DNA of 64,000 nt from Bin5 sp965207495 (lineage in GTDB: Bacteria > Chloroflexota > Anaerolineae > Caldilineales > Caldilineaceae), in the NCBI GenBank assembly GCA_965207495.1, contig OZ242287.1, forward strand, positions 3,472,001 through 3,536,000. Reading direction: 5' to 3'. Positions 8,595 to 17,720 of this stretch are shown piece after piece. How positions within the stretch are numbered: the first letter of the stretch is position 1; each line of letters begins with the position of its first letter. The notes under the pieces are model-generated. The model was not told the origin of the DNA. It searched no databases and was given only the letters and a program-made list of their open reading frames with translations. The position numbers and the translations under genes are program-made.

Positions 8595-9842
8595 TCAGAG
8601 TCGAGGGAGGTGAAACTCGATCAGTTGGCTCTCCTGGATTGTGCGCATATTCATCTCATACTGGAGCGGTGAGTCGAATTCGAAGGCCAAGCGGCCGCGG
8701 GATTTGGCCAGATAGGTGGCGAACAGCTGGCCGGGGACGCAGTAGACGAGCGGCGAAAGCGCTTCTGAGACTGACCCAGCGACCGGCAGGGTTACGTCGG
8801 CTGCCGCGGCGAGTTCCGGGTTGCTCTCGTCGGTGACGACGACAGCGGAGCCACCCATGGTCTGGGTCGTATGCAGCAGCTCCCGGATGCGGCTGACGGA
8901 GCGGCCCTGGGGCGCGATGAAGAGTACCTGTGTGCCCTTGCTGGTGATGAAAAACTGCTCGTGCGCCCACTCTTCCAACTCCTGGGCGACGCCGTACACG
9001 CGGGGCAGTTCATAGGTTTTGGCGGCGTAGAAAAGACTGGTGGCGATGCTTGGGCCGGAGCCGAGAAAGGTGTAGGTGTCGATGTCCTTGACCTGCTCGG
9101 CGTAGGCTTCGGCCGCGGGCGTGCATATGCGGACTGTCTCGGCGATCAGGCCGGCGGTGGACCGTAGCTCTGCCCGCAGGGTATCGGCCCGCTCCTCAGA
9201 AAGTAAACCCCGTACGACCCCTGTCTGGAATGCGATCAGATAGAGTGTGGTCAGGCTGGCCAGATAGTTGACGAGGCCGAAGGAGCCGCGGCGCGGTTTG
9301 TCGTCGTCTGCGTCGGTGGCTAGATTGCTGGGCATGCCGATCAGCTCCCCGGCGAGGCGGACGCTCTGGTCGAGGATGGTATCGGCTTCCTGCGCGAGCC
9401 AGCCCTCTGAGTTGCCTGTGATGGCGACAGTGCTGGCGCCACCCAGGCGGGCGTTGACGAGTGCTTCGATTGAGCGGGTGGCTTTGCCGGAGTTGGAGAT
9501 GCCGAAGACGAGGGAGCCTTCAGGGAGAAACTCGGCGGCATAGCGCCCAAATTCGAGGGCTTCGAGCGCCTCGGTGGGGACGCCGGCATAGCGGGCGAAT
9601 GCATAGCGGGCTGCAAGGCCTGCGAAGTAGGAGTCGCCACAGCCTGTGATATAGAAGTGGGAGGTCTCTGCGAGGAGGGCGGGGTCGAGGGCCTCGAGTT
9701 GCGGTTGGACCGAGTCCATGACCGCGGGAATGGCAGGGCCCTGGTTGCTGATTTCATTGAGCATGTCTTCGATGGTGACGGGGATTGGTTCGCCAAATTC
9801 GGCTTTGCGGATTGGGCGCGCGATTGAATTATTTTTTTCCAT
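8595..9842 (-). CDS. Double SIS-domain sugar-phosphate isomerase/deglycase-like protein
   Basis: Cytoplasmic protein with two SIS (sugar isomerase) domains, about residues 50-190 and 240-375. The first has the motif ITGCGDSYFAG and the phosphate-binding loop GISNSGKATRSIEAL. The family includes GlmS isomerase domains, AgaS and fructosamine-6-phosphate deglycases such as FrlB; there is no glutaminase domain, so it is not GlmS. GAGG lies about seven bases before the ATG. It is the last gene of a long minus-strand block that also encodes a PfkB kinase, so a phosphorylated amino-sugar or Amadori-type substrate is possible, but the two genes are 11 kb apart and this is inference. Confidence 0.85.
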   Translation of the reverse strand: MEKNNSIARPIRKAEFGEPIPVTIEDMLNEISNQGPAIPAVMDSVQPQLEALDPALLAETSHFYITGCGDSYFAGLAARYAFARYAGVPTEALEALEFGRYAAEFLPEGSLVFGISNSGKATRSIEALVNARLGGASTVAITGNSEGWLAQEADTILDQSVRLAGELIGMPSNLATDADDDKPRRGSFGLVNYLASLTTLYLIAFQTGVVRGLLSEERADTLRAELRSTAGLIAETVRICTPAAEAYAEQVKDIDTYTFLGSGPSIATSLFYAAKTYELPRVYGVAQELEEWAHEQFFITSKGTQVLFIAPQGRSVSRIRELLHTTQTMGGSAVVVTDESNPELAAAADVTLPVAGSVSEALSPLVYCVPGQLFATYLAKSRGRLAFEFDSPLQYEMNMRTIQESQLIEFHLPRL

Positions 9843-9916
9843 TTCTGCCTCTTGCTGAAGGGAGTGGAGATGGGCAACTTCTCTTGAACCACGGAGGGCA
9901 ACGGAGGATCACGGCA

Positions 9917-10010
9917 ACGGCAACTTCAACACCTTTTGTCCACGGAGGGCCACGGAGGGCCACGGAGAACGGCAACTTCAACACCTTTAGTCTACTGAGG
10001 GCCACGGAGA
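9917..10010. repeat. Imperfect 52-base tandem repeat with CCACGGAGGG units
   Basis: ACGGCAACTTCAACACCTTT begins at 9917 and again at 9969. Between and after lie short GGGCCACGGAG iterations. The array fills the space between the Rieske gene and the SIS gene. Units are adjacent without unique spacers, so it is not CRISPR. Confidence 0.75.
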
Positions 10011-10039
10011 ATGCCATGGTTTGGAATGGGTGGCTGGCT

Positions 10040-10432
10040 TCAGGTGAGAAGAAATACTTGGCCGTTTTCGACTTCTACATCGTAGGTTCGCAGTTTGAGG
10101 TTGTAGCCAAAGGCTTTGCCGCTGCGGATGTCGTATTCCATGCCATGGCCTGGGCAGACCAGAACTTCACCTTCGTGGGCCCATTGCGTTTCCCAGCATG
10201 TGTCGGCGTTGCAGATGACGGTACCCTGCAGCCGGCCTCTGCTCAAGGGGGCGGACTGGTGGGGGCAGCGGCCAAACAGTGCGAAAAAGTCGCCGCCAAC
10301 GTTGAACACCGCGATCAGTACGCGGCCGACCTGGACTTCCATGCGCGTGCCGGGCGGAAAGTCATTCAGTTGGGCAACGAAGATTCTGCGTCGCGAAAGG
10401 CTTCTGCGAGTGGACTGCTTTTCGGGAGTCAT
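10040..10432 (-). CDS. Small Rieske [2Fe-2S] protein
   Basis: A 130-residue Rieske-fold protein. The cluster ligands are visible: Cys56 and His58 in CPHQ, Cys93 and His96 in CPGHG. It resembles the ferredoxin components or N-terminal domains of Rieske oxygenases and nitrite reductase small subunits. There is no catalytic non-haem iron domain, so by itself it should carry electrons. The start at 10432 overlaps the stop of the upstream amidohydrolase gene by four bases (ATGA), so the two are probably translated together. A longer reading of the frame upstream is antisense-like and was discarded. Its redox partner is not evident; the nearby dioxygenases use 2-oxoglutarate. Confidence 0.88.
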   Translation of the reverse strand: MTPEKQSTRRSLSRRRIFVAQLNDFPPGTRMEVQVGRVLIAVFNVGGDFFALFGRCPHQSAPLSRGRLQGTVICNADTCWETQWAHEGEVLVCPGHGMEYDIRSGKAFGYNLKLRTYDVEVENGQVFLLT

Positions 10433-11604
10433 TTTCGCGGCTTCAGCCCGAAAAACTGGAGCGCGTTCTCGCCCAGGATTTTGCGGCGGAGTGTTTCGTC
10501 CATGTCGTAGCGCATGAACCCTGCGATCAGGTCGCGTTCCAGGTGGGGCCAGTCGGAGGCCCACATAGTCGTATTGTGGCCCTGGTACAGTTCGATCAGT
10601 TTGACCAGGTCGCCGCGGCGGGGGAGGGCTTCCAGTTCGTGGGTGCCGATGTACCAGTCGCGGATGTAGTCGCTTGGCTTTTTCTCCAGGGCAGGCAACT
10701 CCGTACGGTAACGCAGGTAGGCGGCGTCGAGCCGGTACATGATAAAGGGCATCCAGGTGAGCCCTGCTTCGAGAATGGCGAACTTCAGGTTGGGAAAGCG
10801 GACGGGGATGCCGGCGCAAACGACGGACATGATCTGCAACATTGAGGTGAATGGGAAGCCCATGCTGTTGACCTGCATGAGCGTATGAAAGTGGGCCACG
10901 CGCAGGGGGTAGTTGTCGTGTATGAGGGCCTCAATGCCGTGGAAGCTGATCGGGAGGTCGTGCCTGGCCGCGGCTGCGAACATCGGCCAATACTTCTCGT
11001 CGCCGATAGGCGGGTTGACGCCCACGTCGGGGACACAGACGCTGACGACATCGGGATGGGCGGCATGGCGGTCGATCTCTTCGGCGGCCCGGACCGGGTG
11101 CTGGGGCGCGACGACTATAGCGATCTTGACGCCGTCCAGATTCTGGTAGGCGTCGACCATGTACTGGTTGTAGGCGGTGGCCAAGGCGGCCGCCCACTCC
11201 GGCTCCGGCAGGTAGCCGACCGGAAGGAGCTCGCTGGGGAAGAGGATGCTGTAGTCGATGATCCCCTTCTCCATCCTCGAAACCAAATCCTCCTTGGTCG
11301 CCAACTTAGCGCGGGGCGGCTTGTCGTAGGAGGAACCGAGCCAGGCGATGTGGGCGATCAGGTTGCGCAGCGAGTTGCCGGGCTCGCCTTTGAAATCGGC
11401 CTGGAGGACGGTCTCCATGCGCTTGCGGAAGTGGCCCTCCATGTAGTCGAGCATGAACATGAGCGTATCGTCTACGTGCACGTCTACGTCGACTATGGTC
11501 AGGCCTGAGAGTTCTTCGCCGTACTGATCGAGATCTTCGTCCTGGACGGGATTGGAAGAGGGCTCGACTCTTCGCACTGTGACCGAATGCTCATCAGATG
11601 CCAT
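10429..11604 (-). CDS. Amidohydrolase-2 family metal-dependent hydrolase/decarboxylase
   Basis: TIM-barrel protein of the amidohydrolase-2 (ACMSD-like) family, 391 residues. The N-terminal metal motif reads DVDVHVDD (near residues 39-46), so the second histidine of the usual HxH is Asp. Later motifs are SFHG near residue 220 and ASDWPH near residue 350, whose Asp is usually catalytic. Family members hydrolyse or decarboxylate cyclic and aromatic acids; the exact reaction is unknown. GGAG lies eight bases before the ATG. It sits between the permease pair and the Rieske gene and overlaps the latter by four bases, suggesting the imported compound is processed here. Confidence 0.85.
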   Translation of the reverse strand: MASDEHSVTVRRVEPSSNPVQDEDLDQYGEELSGLTIVDVDVHVDDTLMFMLDYMEGHFRKRMETVLQADFKGEPGNSLRNLIAHIAWLGSSYDKPPRAKLATKEDLVSRMEKGIIDYSILFPSELLPVGYLPEPEWAAALATAYNQYMVDAYQNLDGVKIAIVVAPQHPVRAAEEIDRHAAHPDVVSVCVPDVGVNPPIGDEKYWPMFAAAARHDLPISFHGIEALIHDNYPLRVAHFHTLMQVNSMGFPFTSMLQIMSVVCAGIPVRFPNLKFAILEAGLTWMPFIMYRLDAAYLRYRTELPALEKKPSDYIRDWYIGTHELEALPRRGDLVKLIELYQGHNTTMWASDWPHLERDLIAGFMRYDMDETLRRKILGENALQFFGLKPRK

Positions 11605-11718
11605 TGAACAATCTCCAGTCGAGCTTGGCGGAGTGGGGACCTAAGCTCGGACAGGCGAACTTTGCTGAATCGGTACCGCGTTCATGGAGTTTAGCAGACG
11701 CGAGCGACCGTTTCCAAA

Positions 11719-12621
11719 TCATGCGGCGGAATCGCCTCTGCGGGTGCCCCTGGCGGCGCGAGGGTTCATCACGTCGATCAGGCCGTCGCCTAACAGGTTG
11801 ACGCTCAGTACAAGCAGGGTCAGCACGAGCCCGGGGAAGCCGGGGTACCATGGGGCGACGGTAATGTAGCCGCGGCCGTCGCTGATGATGGAGCCCAGAC
11901 TCGGGGTGGGCGGTTGAATGCCAAAGCCGAAGAAGCTCAGACCGGCCTCATACATGATGGCGCCGGGAATGCCCATCGAGAAGGCAACGATAATCGGACC
12001 CATGCAGTTGGGCAGTACGTGACGGAGGAGGATGCGCCAGTTGCCGGCGCCAACGCTGCGGGCCGCTTCCACGTAGGTCTGCCCTTTGATTGCCAGGACC
12101 TGTCCCCTGACAAGGCGGGCCACGTCGGGCCATGCCACGAGCGCCAGCGCTACACAGACCGTCACAAGACCGGGCCCGAGCACGGCGGTCACTGTCATCG
12201 CCAGCAGAATGACGGGGAATGCGAGCATGATATCGGTAATGCGCATAATGACGTCATCGATGGCTTTGGGGAAGTAACCCGAAATCAGGCCAAGGATGGT
12301 GCCGGCAATCATCGACAGGCCGCGCACCAGGATGCCGACGATAAGGGAGGTGCGCAGGCCGAAAACCACCCGAGCGAATATGTCTCTCCCCAACTGGTCG
12401 GTGCCGAACAGGTTGCGGGGGCTGGGAGGGAACGGTGGATGGATTGTCTCGCCGTCCTGTTCACGGCGCATTTCGATCTGGGTTGGGTCGGTGACAATGT
12501 AGGGCGCAAAGGCCGCAAGGAGGACGAAGACAAGGATCACGGCGACACCGATAAGCGGCAGCCGGGTTTGCCGGAACCGGCGCCAGTCAAACGTAGCGAA
12601 TTCGCGGATTGATAAACGCAT
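11719..12621 (-). CDS. ABC importer permease, DppC type (orphan pair)
   Basis: BPD_transp_1 permease of 300 residues. The first membrane segment is near residues 20-42, then FGTDQLGRDIFARVVFGLR, typical of DppC/OppC, five further segments, and the EAA loop EAARSVGAGNWRILLRHVLP near residues 190-210. It begins inside the 3' end of the DppB-type gene (35-base overlap), so the two are translated as a unit. No binding-protein or ATPase gene lies next to the pair, which is unusual for this class. Confidence 0.93.
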   Translation of the reverse strand: MRLSIREFATFDWRRFRQTRLPLIGVAVILVFVLLAAFAPYIVTDPTQIEMRREQDGETIHPPFPPSPRNLFGTDQLGRDIFARVVFGLRTSLIVGILVRGLSMIAGTILGLISGYFPKAIDDVIMRITDIMLAFPVILLAMTVTAVLGPGLVTVCVALALVAWPDVARLVRGQVLAIKGQTYVEAARSVGAGNWRILLRHVLPNCMGPIIVAFSMGIPGAIMYEAGLSFFGFGIQPPTPSLGSIISDGRGYITVAPWYPGFPGLVLTLLVLSVNLLGDGLIDVMNPRAARGTRRGDSAA

Positions 12622-13513
12622 ACAGCAGGTCCACTGCGAGGTTGACCAAGGACACGGCGACGGCCAGTACGATTACAGAGGCTTGCAAGGCCGGCAGATC
12701 GCGAAAGACGAGGGCGTCGTAGGCGTACTTGCCGATGCCCGGCCAGGCGAAGATCACTTCGATGATGGGGATGCCGCCCAGCAGGCGCACAAAGTCTGTG
12801 CCTACGGTGGTCACAATCGGGATCAGCGCGTTGGGGAGAATGTGCCGGCGCATGACCAGTGCGCTCCTCAGCCCCTTGGCGCGGGCGGTGCGGATGTAAT
12901 CCTCCTCTATGACTTCGATCAGAGCGGCGCGGGTGATTCTGGCCAAGAGGCCCAGCGACGGCAGAGCCAGAGTAAATGCAGGCAAAATGACAAACTGGTC
13001 GAATCCTGACCCGTATCCCGAAGGCGGCAGAAGGCGCAGAAAGACTGCGAAGACGATTTGTAACATGAGGGCCAGCCAGAAGAGGGGAAAGGAGAGATTC
13101 AGCGCCGCTATCGTCATGATTATTCGGTCGGCCCAGCCGTTGCGGCGGGTTGCGGCGATGACGCCCAGCCAAATGCCTATGAACGCGCTCGTAACTTCGG
13201 CGGCGACGGCCAATTGCACGGTCTTGGGAAAGACTACAAGGAGGTCCTTCAGAATGGGCCGGCGTGACTGGTAAGAGCGACCGAACTCGCCGCGCGCCAG
13301 GTTCCAGAGATTGTCCAGGTACTGGACCCAGAGGGGGCGGTTAAATCCCATCTCCTCGCGGATCGTCTCTACGACATCGGGGTTGGCGAAGGGTCCGGCC
13401 ATCATGCGGGCGGGGTCGCCGGGCAGGATGTTCAGCAGAGCGAACAGGACTGTGACCAGCCCGATAAGGATAGGGATAAATTGCAGGAGGCGTCGAGCCG
13501 TATAGCCGAGCAT
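12587..13513 (-). CDS. ABC importer permease, DppB type (orphan pair)
   Basis: BPD_transp_1 permease of 308 residues with the usual DppB start (MLGYTARRLLQFIPILIGLV), outside loop PGDPARMMAG, and EAA loop ARAKGLRSALVMRRHILPNA near residues 222-241. No strong ribosome site is visible. It lies 104 bases downstream of a PhyH-family gene on the same strand. Missing partners could come from the ATPases at 3985-6134 and the binding protein at 19046-20704 (inference). Confidence 0.93.
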   Translation of the reverse strand: MLGYTARRLLQFIPILIGLVTVLFALLNILPGDPARMMAGPFANPDVVETIREEMGFNRPLWVQYLDNLWNLARGEFGRSYQSRRPILKDLLVVFPKTVQLAVAAEVTSAFIGIWLGVIAATRRNGWADRIIMTIAALNLSFPLFWLALMLQIVFAVFLRLLPPSGYGSGFDQFVILPAFTLALPSLGLLARITRAALIEVIEEDYIRTARAKGLRSALVMRRHILPNALIPIVTTVGTDFVRLLGGIPIIEVIFAWPGIGKYAYDALVFRDLPALQASVIVLAVAVSLVNLAVDLLYAFINPRIRYV

Positions 13514-13617
13514 ACTAGTGCGGCGGCGGTCTCAGTGGACTGGTGTCGCGTTTTGGCCCGAATTTGTGCAAGCGATTCGGGTTGACCGGAGTTCTGGAAT
13601 TAGCGAGAGACAGTTTT

Positions 13618-14760
13618 TCAGATACTCAAGTCTCTCAAATTGTAGTTCTTGAGTATGGCCGCACGCGTGGCTTCGCTCCAACGATTGGCGTCTTCCTCCC
13701 CTGCAAAGGGCTGGTAGACGTAACGTTGTTCGTGGGGGAAGCGCTGATGGCGGGCGTCGATTGCGAGGGCGATCAAACGCGACCGTTCGCGGACTCGTTC
13801 CTCATCGTAGACGACCTCCTGGCCGCCGTGTACGGTCCGGACATTGAGAACGGAGCGGCGACGGTGAAAGCCGAAGTTGATCGTAATTCGCTTGTCCGGC
13901 GAGGTATTGGCGAACGAGGCGTGTAACGCCTGGCGGTTGGACATGCAAACGTCGCCGGGCTCACAGACCATCGGCACAGCGCCGGGCAGCCGGTCGGAGC
14001 CGTTTTCCTCCACCATCGCCTTAATGTCGTATTTGCCCTTCTTGTGGGAGCCGGGAAGCAGCCAGACGCCGTTTTCGGCCGTGCTACCGTACAGTTGCGC
14101 CATGAAGTTGAAACCGTGCGAGCCTTCGTCCAGGTCGGGGCTAGCCCAATGGGTAGTCCCGTCGTGGTGCCAGGCGACGGATGGTCCTAACCCTGCTCGT
14201 TTGACTATGACCGACTCGGTGAATGGGGTAAAGTCGGGGCCGTTGACGGCTTCGGCTATCGCCAGCAGTTGAGGGTGTCCGTACAGCCGCAAGCAGGAGT
14301 CCATGATCTGGAGGGGGCTGCCGATACTGTTGATGACATAGTCAGGGGCATCGGTCGGCGGAGCGGGCTCGTTCATCTTTGCGGGATGGCGTCCGCTTAC
14401 CAGCTCTGTTCCGCCGTAGGGATCGCTCAACGGCTTGGCGAAGCGAAATGATGGCCTTTCGAGATCGGACCCCATGGCTGGCCGGCCCTGGGCGTCAACT
14501 GTTGCATCTTTGGTGTAGGGCGCCCGTTCCAGTGCATTTTCCATTTCCAATTGCAGTTCGCTGAGCTCATCCGCGCCCAGGGCTCCTTCGAGTACGTAGA
14601 ATCCGCAGCGCCAGTAGGCATCAATGATCTCCTGATCTAGCGTGCCGTCGTCGTTGAAGCGGATCGGGCCCCGGTTGCCCAGCTCGTAGGCTTTACGTTT
14701 TCCTGCGCGGATGTATGCATCCAAACTGCTGGTGTTCTCGACATTGGCGTTGGCGCTCAT
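13618..14760 (-). CDS. Phytanoyl-CoA dioxygenase (PhyH) family oxygenase 2
   Basis: Predicted Fe(II)/2-oxoglutarate hydroxylase, 380 residues. The HxD iron motif is in AWHHDGTTHW, the distal histidine in RQALHASFANTSPDKR, and the Arg of that stretch is the likely 2-oxoglutarate anchor. It is about 90 residues longer than the 7356 protein. ATG 14760 is preferred, with AGGGAAAG just upstream; an upstream TTG (14799) would add 13 unconserved residues. It is the first gene before the orphan permease pair and probably belongs to that operon. It seems only distantly related to the other two PhyH proteins here. Confidence 0.88.
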   Translation of the reverse strand: MSANANVENTSSLDAYIRAGKRKAYELGNRGPIRFNDDGTLDQEIIDAYWRCGFYVLEGALGADELSELQLEMENALERAPYTKDATVDAQGRPAMGSDLERPSFRFAKPLSDPYGGTELVSGRHPAKMNEPAPPTDAPDYVINSIGSPLQIMDSCLRLYGHPQLLAIAEAVNGPDFTPFTESVIVKRAGLGPSVAWHHDGTTHWASPDLDEGSHGFNFMAQLYGSTAENGVWLLPGSHKKGKYDIKAMVEENGSDRLPGAVPMVCEPGDVCMSNRQALHASFANTSPDKRITINFGFHRRRSVLNVRTVHGGQEVVYDEERVRERSRLIALAIDARHQRFPHEQRYVYQPFAGEEDANRWSEATRAAILKNYNLRDLSI

Positions 14761-15098
14761 TGTGACTTTCCCTTTCTTGAGGACACTTCCTTCGTTCAAA
14801 ACTTGTGAGACTGCACGTGACTCTTGGTTCGCTTGGTCAATGGCAAACGAGTTTCAGTTAAGATCCCTGTCAGGACGCAGTTTTGTCATGCTTTCCGAAC
14901 TCTATAAGTCTACGGTTCCTATAGACCCACCCATAAACTTCCTGAATTGCCCTACACTACAGAGGGATCCCCGGCCGTCTTGGAACCGTCTGAGTCGCCT
15001 AGTCATAGGTAGGTTATTCAGGAGCCCTACTCGGGTCATGGAGATTTTTCCACGTATCAAAAGGACCTTTAGCGCCATAGAACAGGCCTGACCCACAA
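14761..15098. other. Intergenic region between EcfT and PhyH-2
   Basis: Both flanking genes read on the minus strand. I saw no terminator, strong promoter, repeat or gene here. Confidence 0.55.
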
Positions 15099-15983
15099 TC
15101 AGAAATTGCGCTGCGGCGTATAGGGCAACACACCATAATCGTACACGTTGGCCAGAATCAGGCACGCTACAGCAATGATAATCAACAGAGCGCTTACTCC
15201 CCAATCTGCCCTTCGCCAGTGGACTTCATGGATAAAAGTCCTTTCGGTGGGGGCGCCGAATGCCCGAGTCTCCAGAGCGAGGGTCAAGTCGTGGGCACTT
15301 AGCAGAGAGCTGGTCAGCACGGGCACAAACAGAGTCGTCAGTACTTTGATCTGGCGAATGGGATTGTAGCCGCCGAAGTGGACGCCGCGGGAACGTTGGG
15401 CGTCCAAAGTCTGATCGAATTCACGGCTGACGGTGGGGATATACCGAAAAGCTGTTGTAAACACGAAAATAACGTTGTAGGGGATTCGCCAGGAGGCGAT
15501 TCGTATCTGCGACAGAAACCTGGTCAGATCGCTAGGGTGGGTCGTCAGAACGAGAATCGGGAAGGCGAGCGAAATGGCGACTACCCGCAGGCCCAATGAG
15601 AACCCATAGTTGGCTCCTTGTAGAATGACGGGTATACGGGGACCACCCGGCGCCCAGGCAGGCCACAGGTGAAAGAGCGTCCGCCACTCGAAATCCACGG
15701 TGATGTCGCCGAAGTCGCCGAAACTTGTGAACCAGACTCCCTGGGTAATCACCATGAAGAGCACGATGTAGACTAGCACCCACATATAGCGGAATTTCCT
15801 CGCAGGGATCCTGGCCAGCACGGCCACTCCGATGATCCCCAGGATGACGGCGGCAAGAAAGAGAGGTTCATTGAAGGCTGCGGCAATCACCAGCACCGAA
15901 AACTCAAAAAGGATTTTCGTAAATGGGTGCAAGCGATGTACGAAGGATTCTTCCTTGAAGTACTGAATGTCAATTGTCGGCAT
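15099..15983 (-). CDS. ecfT: ECF transporter transmembrane coupling protein EcfT
   Basis: Membrane scaffold of an energy-coupling-factor vitamin/metal importer, linking the ATPases to the substrate-binding S component. It is hydrophobic (294 residues, about five or six segments) and has both signature coupling motifs: AQRSRGVHFGG near residues 193-203 and ALETRAFGAP near residues 233-242, the Ala-Arg-Gly-type helices that sit in the ATPase grooves. It follows the second ECF ATPase by 35 bases. No clear ribosome site was seen. Confidence 0.9.
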   Translation of the reverse strand: MPTIDIQYFKEESFVHRLHPFTKILFEFSVLVIAAAFNEPLFLAAVILGIIGVAVLARIPARKFRYMWVLVYIVLFMVITQGVWFTSFGDFGDITVDFEWRTLFHLWPAWAPGGPRIPVILQGANYGFSLGLRVVAISLAFPILVLTTHPSDLTRFLSQIRIASWRIPYNVIFVFTTAFRYIPTVSREFDQTLDAQRSRGVHFGGYNPIRQIKVLTTLFVPVLTSSLLSAHDLTLALETRAFGAPTERTFIHEVHWRRADWGVSALLIIIAVACLILANVYDYGVLPYTPQRNF

Positions 15984-16018
15984 AGTATAGTAGTGCTACA
16001 GATTGTCTTGAAATGTTT

Positions 16019-16882
16019 CTAATGCCGCAAGGCTGTAATAAGAGTTTCTACAAGCTCTGCTTGCGTCAGTGTTGTTTCAGAAATACCGTACGCCCGCAAT
16101 CCACGTGCAATTTTTGCCACTGGAGGCAGATCCAGCCCGGTGGAATTCAGAATCTCGTCGTTCTCGAAGACTTCCTTTGGTGTGGCATCACAGACGGCGG
16201 CTCCTTCCCGCATGACTATGACTCTCGTGGCATATTCGGCCACCAGAGCCATGTCGTGTGTAACCATCAGCACTGTGCGGCCCTCGGCATGCAGTTCAAC
16301 GGCCAGCTCCATAATCTGACGTCTGGAGAGGAAGTCCTGGCCAGTCGTCGGTTCATCGAGTACCAGGACAGGCGTATTCAACGCGAGTATGGAGGCGGTC
16401 GCCAAGCGCTGGCGCTGGCCCCGGCTCAGCGCTCTGGGGTGGCGATCTCGGAGAGCATAGAGGGAAACTGCACGCAATGCTTCGCTCGTCTGTTGTTCGA
16501 CAGCTTCCGCATCAAGCTTATGCAATTTCAGGCCAAACGAGGCTTCTTCCCAAACCGAGTAGGCGAATATCTGATGGTCGGGATTCTGAAAGACGAAACC
16601 GACGATGCGTGACAGCTCGGACACCCTGGTGGAGCGGGTGTCCAGTCCATCGATACGTACATGACCCTGTGAAGGCTTCAGGAGACCGTTGAAGTGTTTT
16701 ACGAGTGTTGTCTTGCCTGAGCCATTCGAGCCGACAATTGCAACAAACTCACCTGGCCGGATATCCAGATTTACACTGCTCAATGCGGAGATCCCACCGG
16801 GGTACGAATAGCTTAGATTGCGCGTCTCGATAATCGATCCGTCCGTCAATTTGTTCCCCGACGAATTAGAGAAGCTCACCAA
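16019..16882 (-). CDS. ecfA: ECF transporter ATPase EcfA, second copy
   Basis: ATP-binding subunit of the ECF importer, 287 residues. Walker A is GSNGSGKTTLVKH near residue 51, the Q loop FVFQNPDHQIF is diagnostic of EcfA proteins, and Walker B is VLVLDEPTTGQD. The signature is ALSRGQRQRLATASIL: LSRGQ instead of LSGGQ, an unusual residue at the first glycine. The start is TTG 16882 or GTG 16879, inside the upstream gene's 3' end, so the ATPases are translationally coupled. It forms the usual heterodimer with the 16866 product. Confidence 0.9.
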   Translation of the reverse strand: MVSFSNSSGNKLTDGSIIETRNLSYSYPGGISALSSVNLDIRPGEFVAIVGSNGSGKTTLVKHFNGLLKPSQGHVRIDGLDTRSTRVSELSRIVGFVFQNPDHQIFAYSVWEEASFGLKLHKLDAEAVEQQTSEALRAVSLYALRDRHPRALSRGQRQRLATASILALNTPVLVLDEPTTGQDFLSRRQIMELAVELHAEGRTVLMVTHDMALVAEYATRVIVMREGAAVCDATPKEVFENDEILNSTGLDLPPVAKIARGLRAYGISETTLTQAELVETLITALRH

Positions 16883-17720
16883 ATGCCTGGACCGCTTCCT
16901 CGGTTGTCAGCGGCCAGTGCTCGAAGGTATAACCATACTTGCTTAGTTCATACGCGACTTCTGCCGCGGCCGGCGCGACCAGACCCAACTGGTGGAGTTC
17001 CTCGGCCTGGGAGAAGATGTGACGGGGCTCCCCTTGCATTGCAATTGTCCCTTCGTGCATTACCAAGACGGAGTCGGCAAATTGGGCCGCGGCATCGATT
17101 TTGTGTTCCGCAATCAACACAGTCTTGCCATGCTCTTTATTTAGTGACCGAATCAGCTCCAGAACGCGCACACTGCTTTGCGGATCGAGATTGGACGTAG
17201 GCTCATCCAGGATCAAGATCTCAGGAAGCATTGCCCAAATTGCGCCGATGGCAACGGACTGCTGCTGGCCTCCAGAAAGGTAAGCGGGCTCGCGCTCCAA
17301 TAGTTGGTCGATGCCAATCGTATTGGCAGCTAGCTGAATCCGACGGAGGATTTCTGATTTTGGAAGGCCGAGGTTTTCGGGCCCGAAGGCCAGCTCTTCC
17401 CGCACGGTGTGGGAGAACAGTTGGACATCGGGGCTCTGGAAGACAAATCCGACTTTTTGCGCCAGCTCCGAAATCGACTGATCACTTGTGGCAGAGCCGT
17501 CGATTAGAACGCGTCCGCCGACGCGCCCAGGCACAAGATGCGGAATCAAGCCATTCAAGCACATATACAGGGTGCTCTTGCCGGCCCCCGTCGCGCCGAT
17601 GAGCAGGGCGATTTCGCCGCGCTGAAAGGTCAGATTAATGTCACTAAGTGCGGGCTCTTTTGTGCCTGAATAGAAGAATGTCAGCTCTTCTACAGTTACG
17701 ACGGGATCTAGTGCAGACAT
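16866..17720 (-). CDS. ecfA: ECF transporter ATPase EcfA, first copy
   Basis: ATP-binding subunit of the ECF importer, 284 residues. Walker A is GATGAGKSTLYMC near residue 39, the Q loop is FVFQSPDVQLF, the signature YLSGGQQQSVAIGAI, and Walker B ILILDEPTSNLD. The canonical LSGGQ here complements the LSRGQ of its partner, so the two ATP sites of the heterodimer may be unequal. First gene of the tight ATPase-ATPase-EcfT group; the S component lies 424 bases upstream on the same strand. Confidence 0.92.
   Translation of the reverse strand: MSALDPVVTVEELTFFYSGTKEPALSDINLTFQRGEIALLIGATGAGKSTLYMCLNGLIPHLVPGRVGGRVLIDGSATSDQSISELAQKVGFVFQSPDVQLFSHTVREELAFGPENLGLPKSEILRRIQLAANTIGIDQLLEREPAYLSGGQQQSVAIGAIWAMLPEILILDEPTSNLDPQSSVRVLELIRSLNKEHGKTVLIAEHKIDAAAQFADSVLVMHEGTIAMQGEPRHIFSQAEELHQLGLVAPAAAEVAYELSKYGYTFEHWPLTTEEAVQAFGELL

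Noticed and set aside
9917..10010. Possible CRISPR array
   Set aside because: Units are directly adjacent with no unique spacers of even length, and no cas genes are present.
10433..10819. A longer N terminus for the Rieske protein
   Set aside because: The extension overlaps the amidohydrolase gene and is Arg/Pro-rich without fold features; the ATG at 10432 gives a normal-size Rieske domain.
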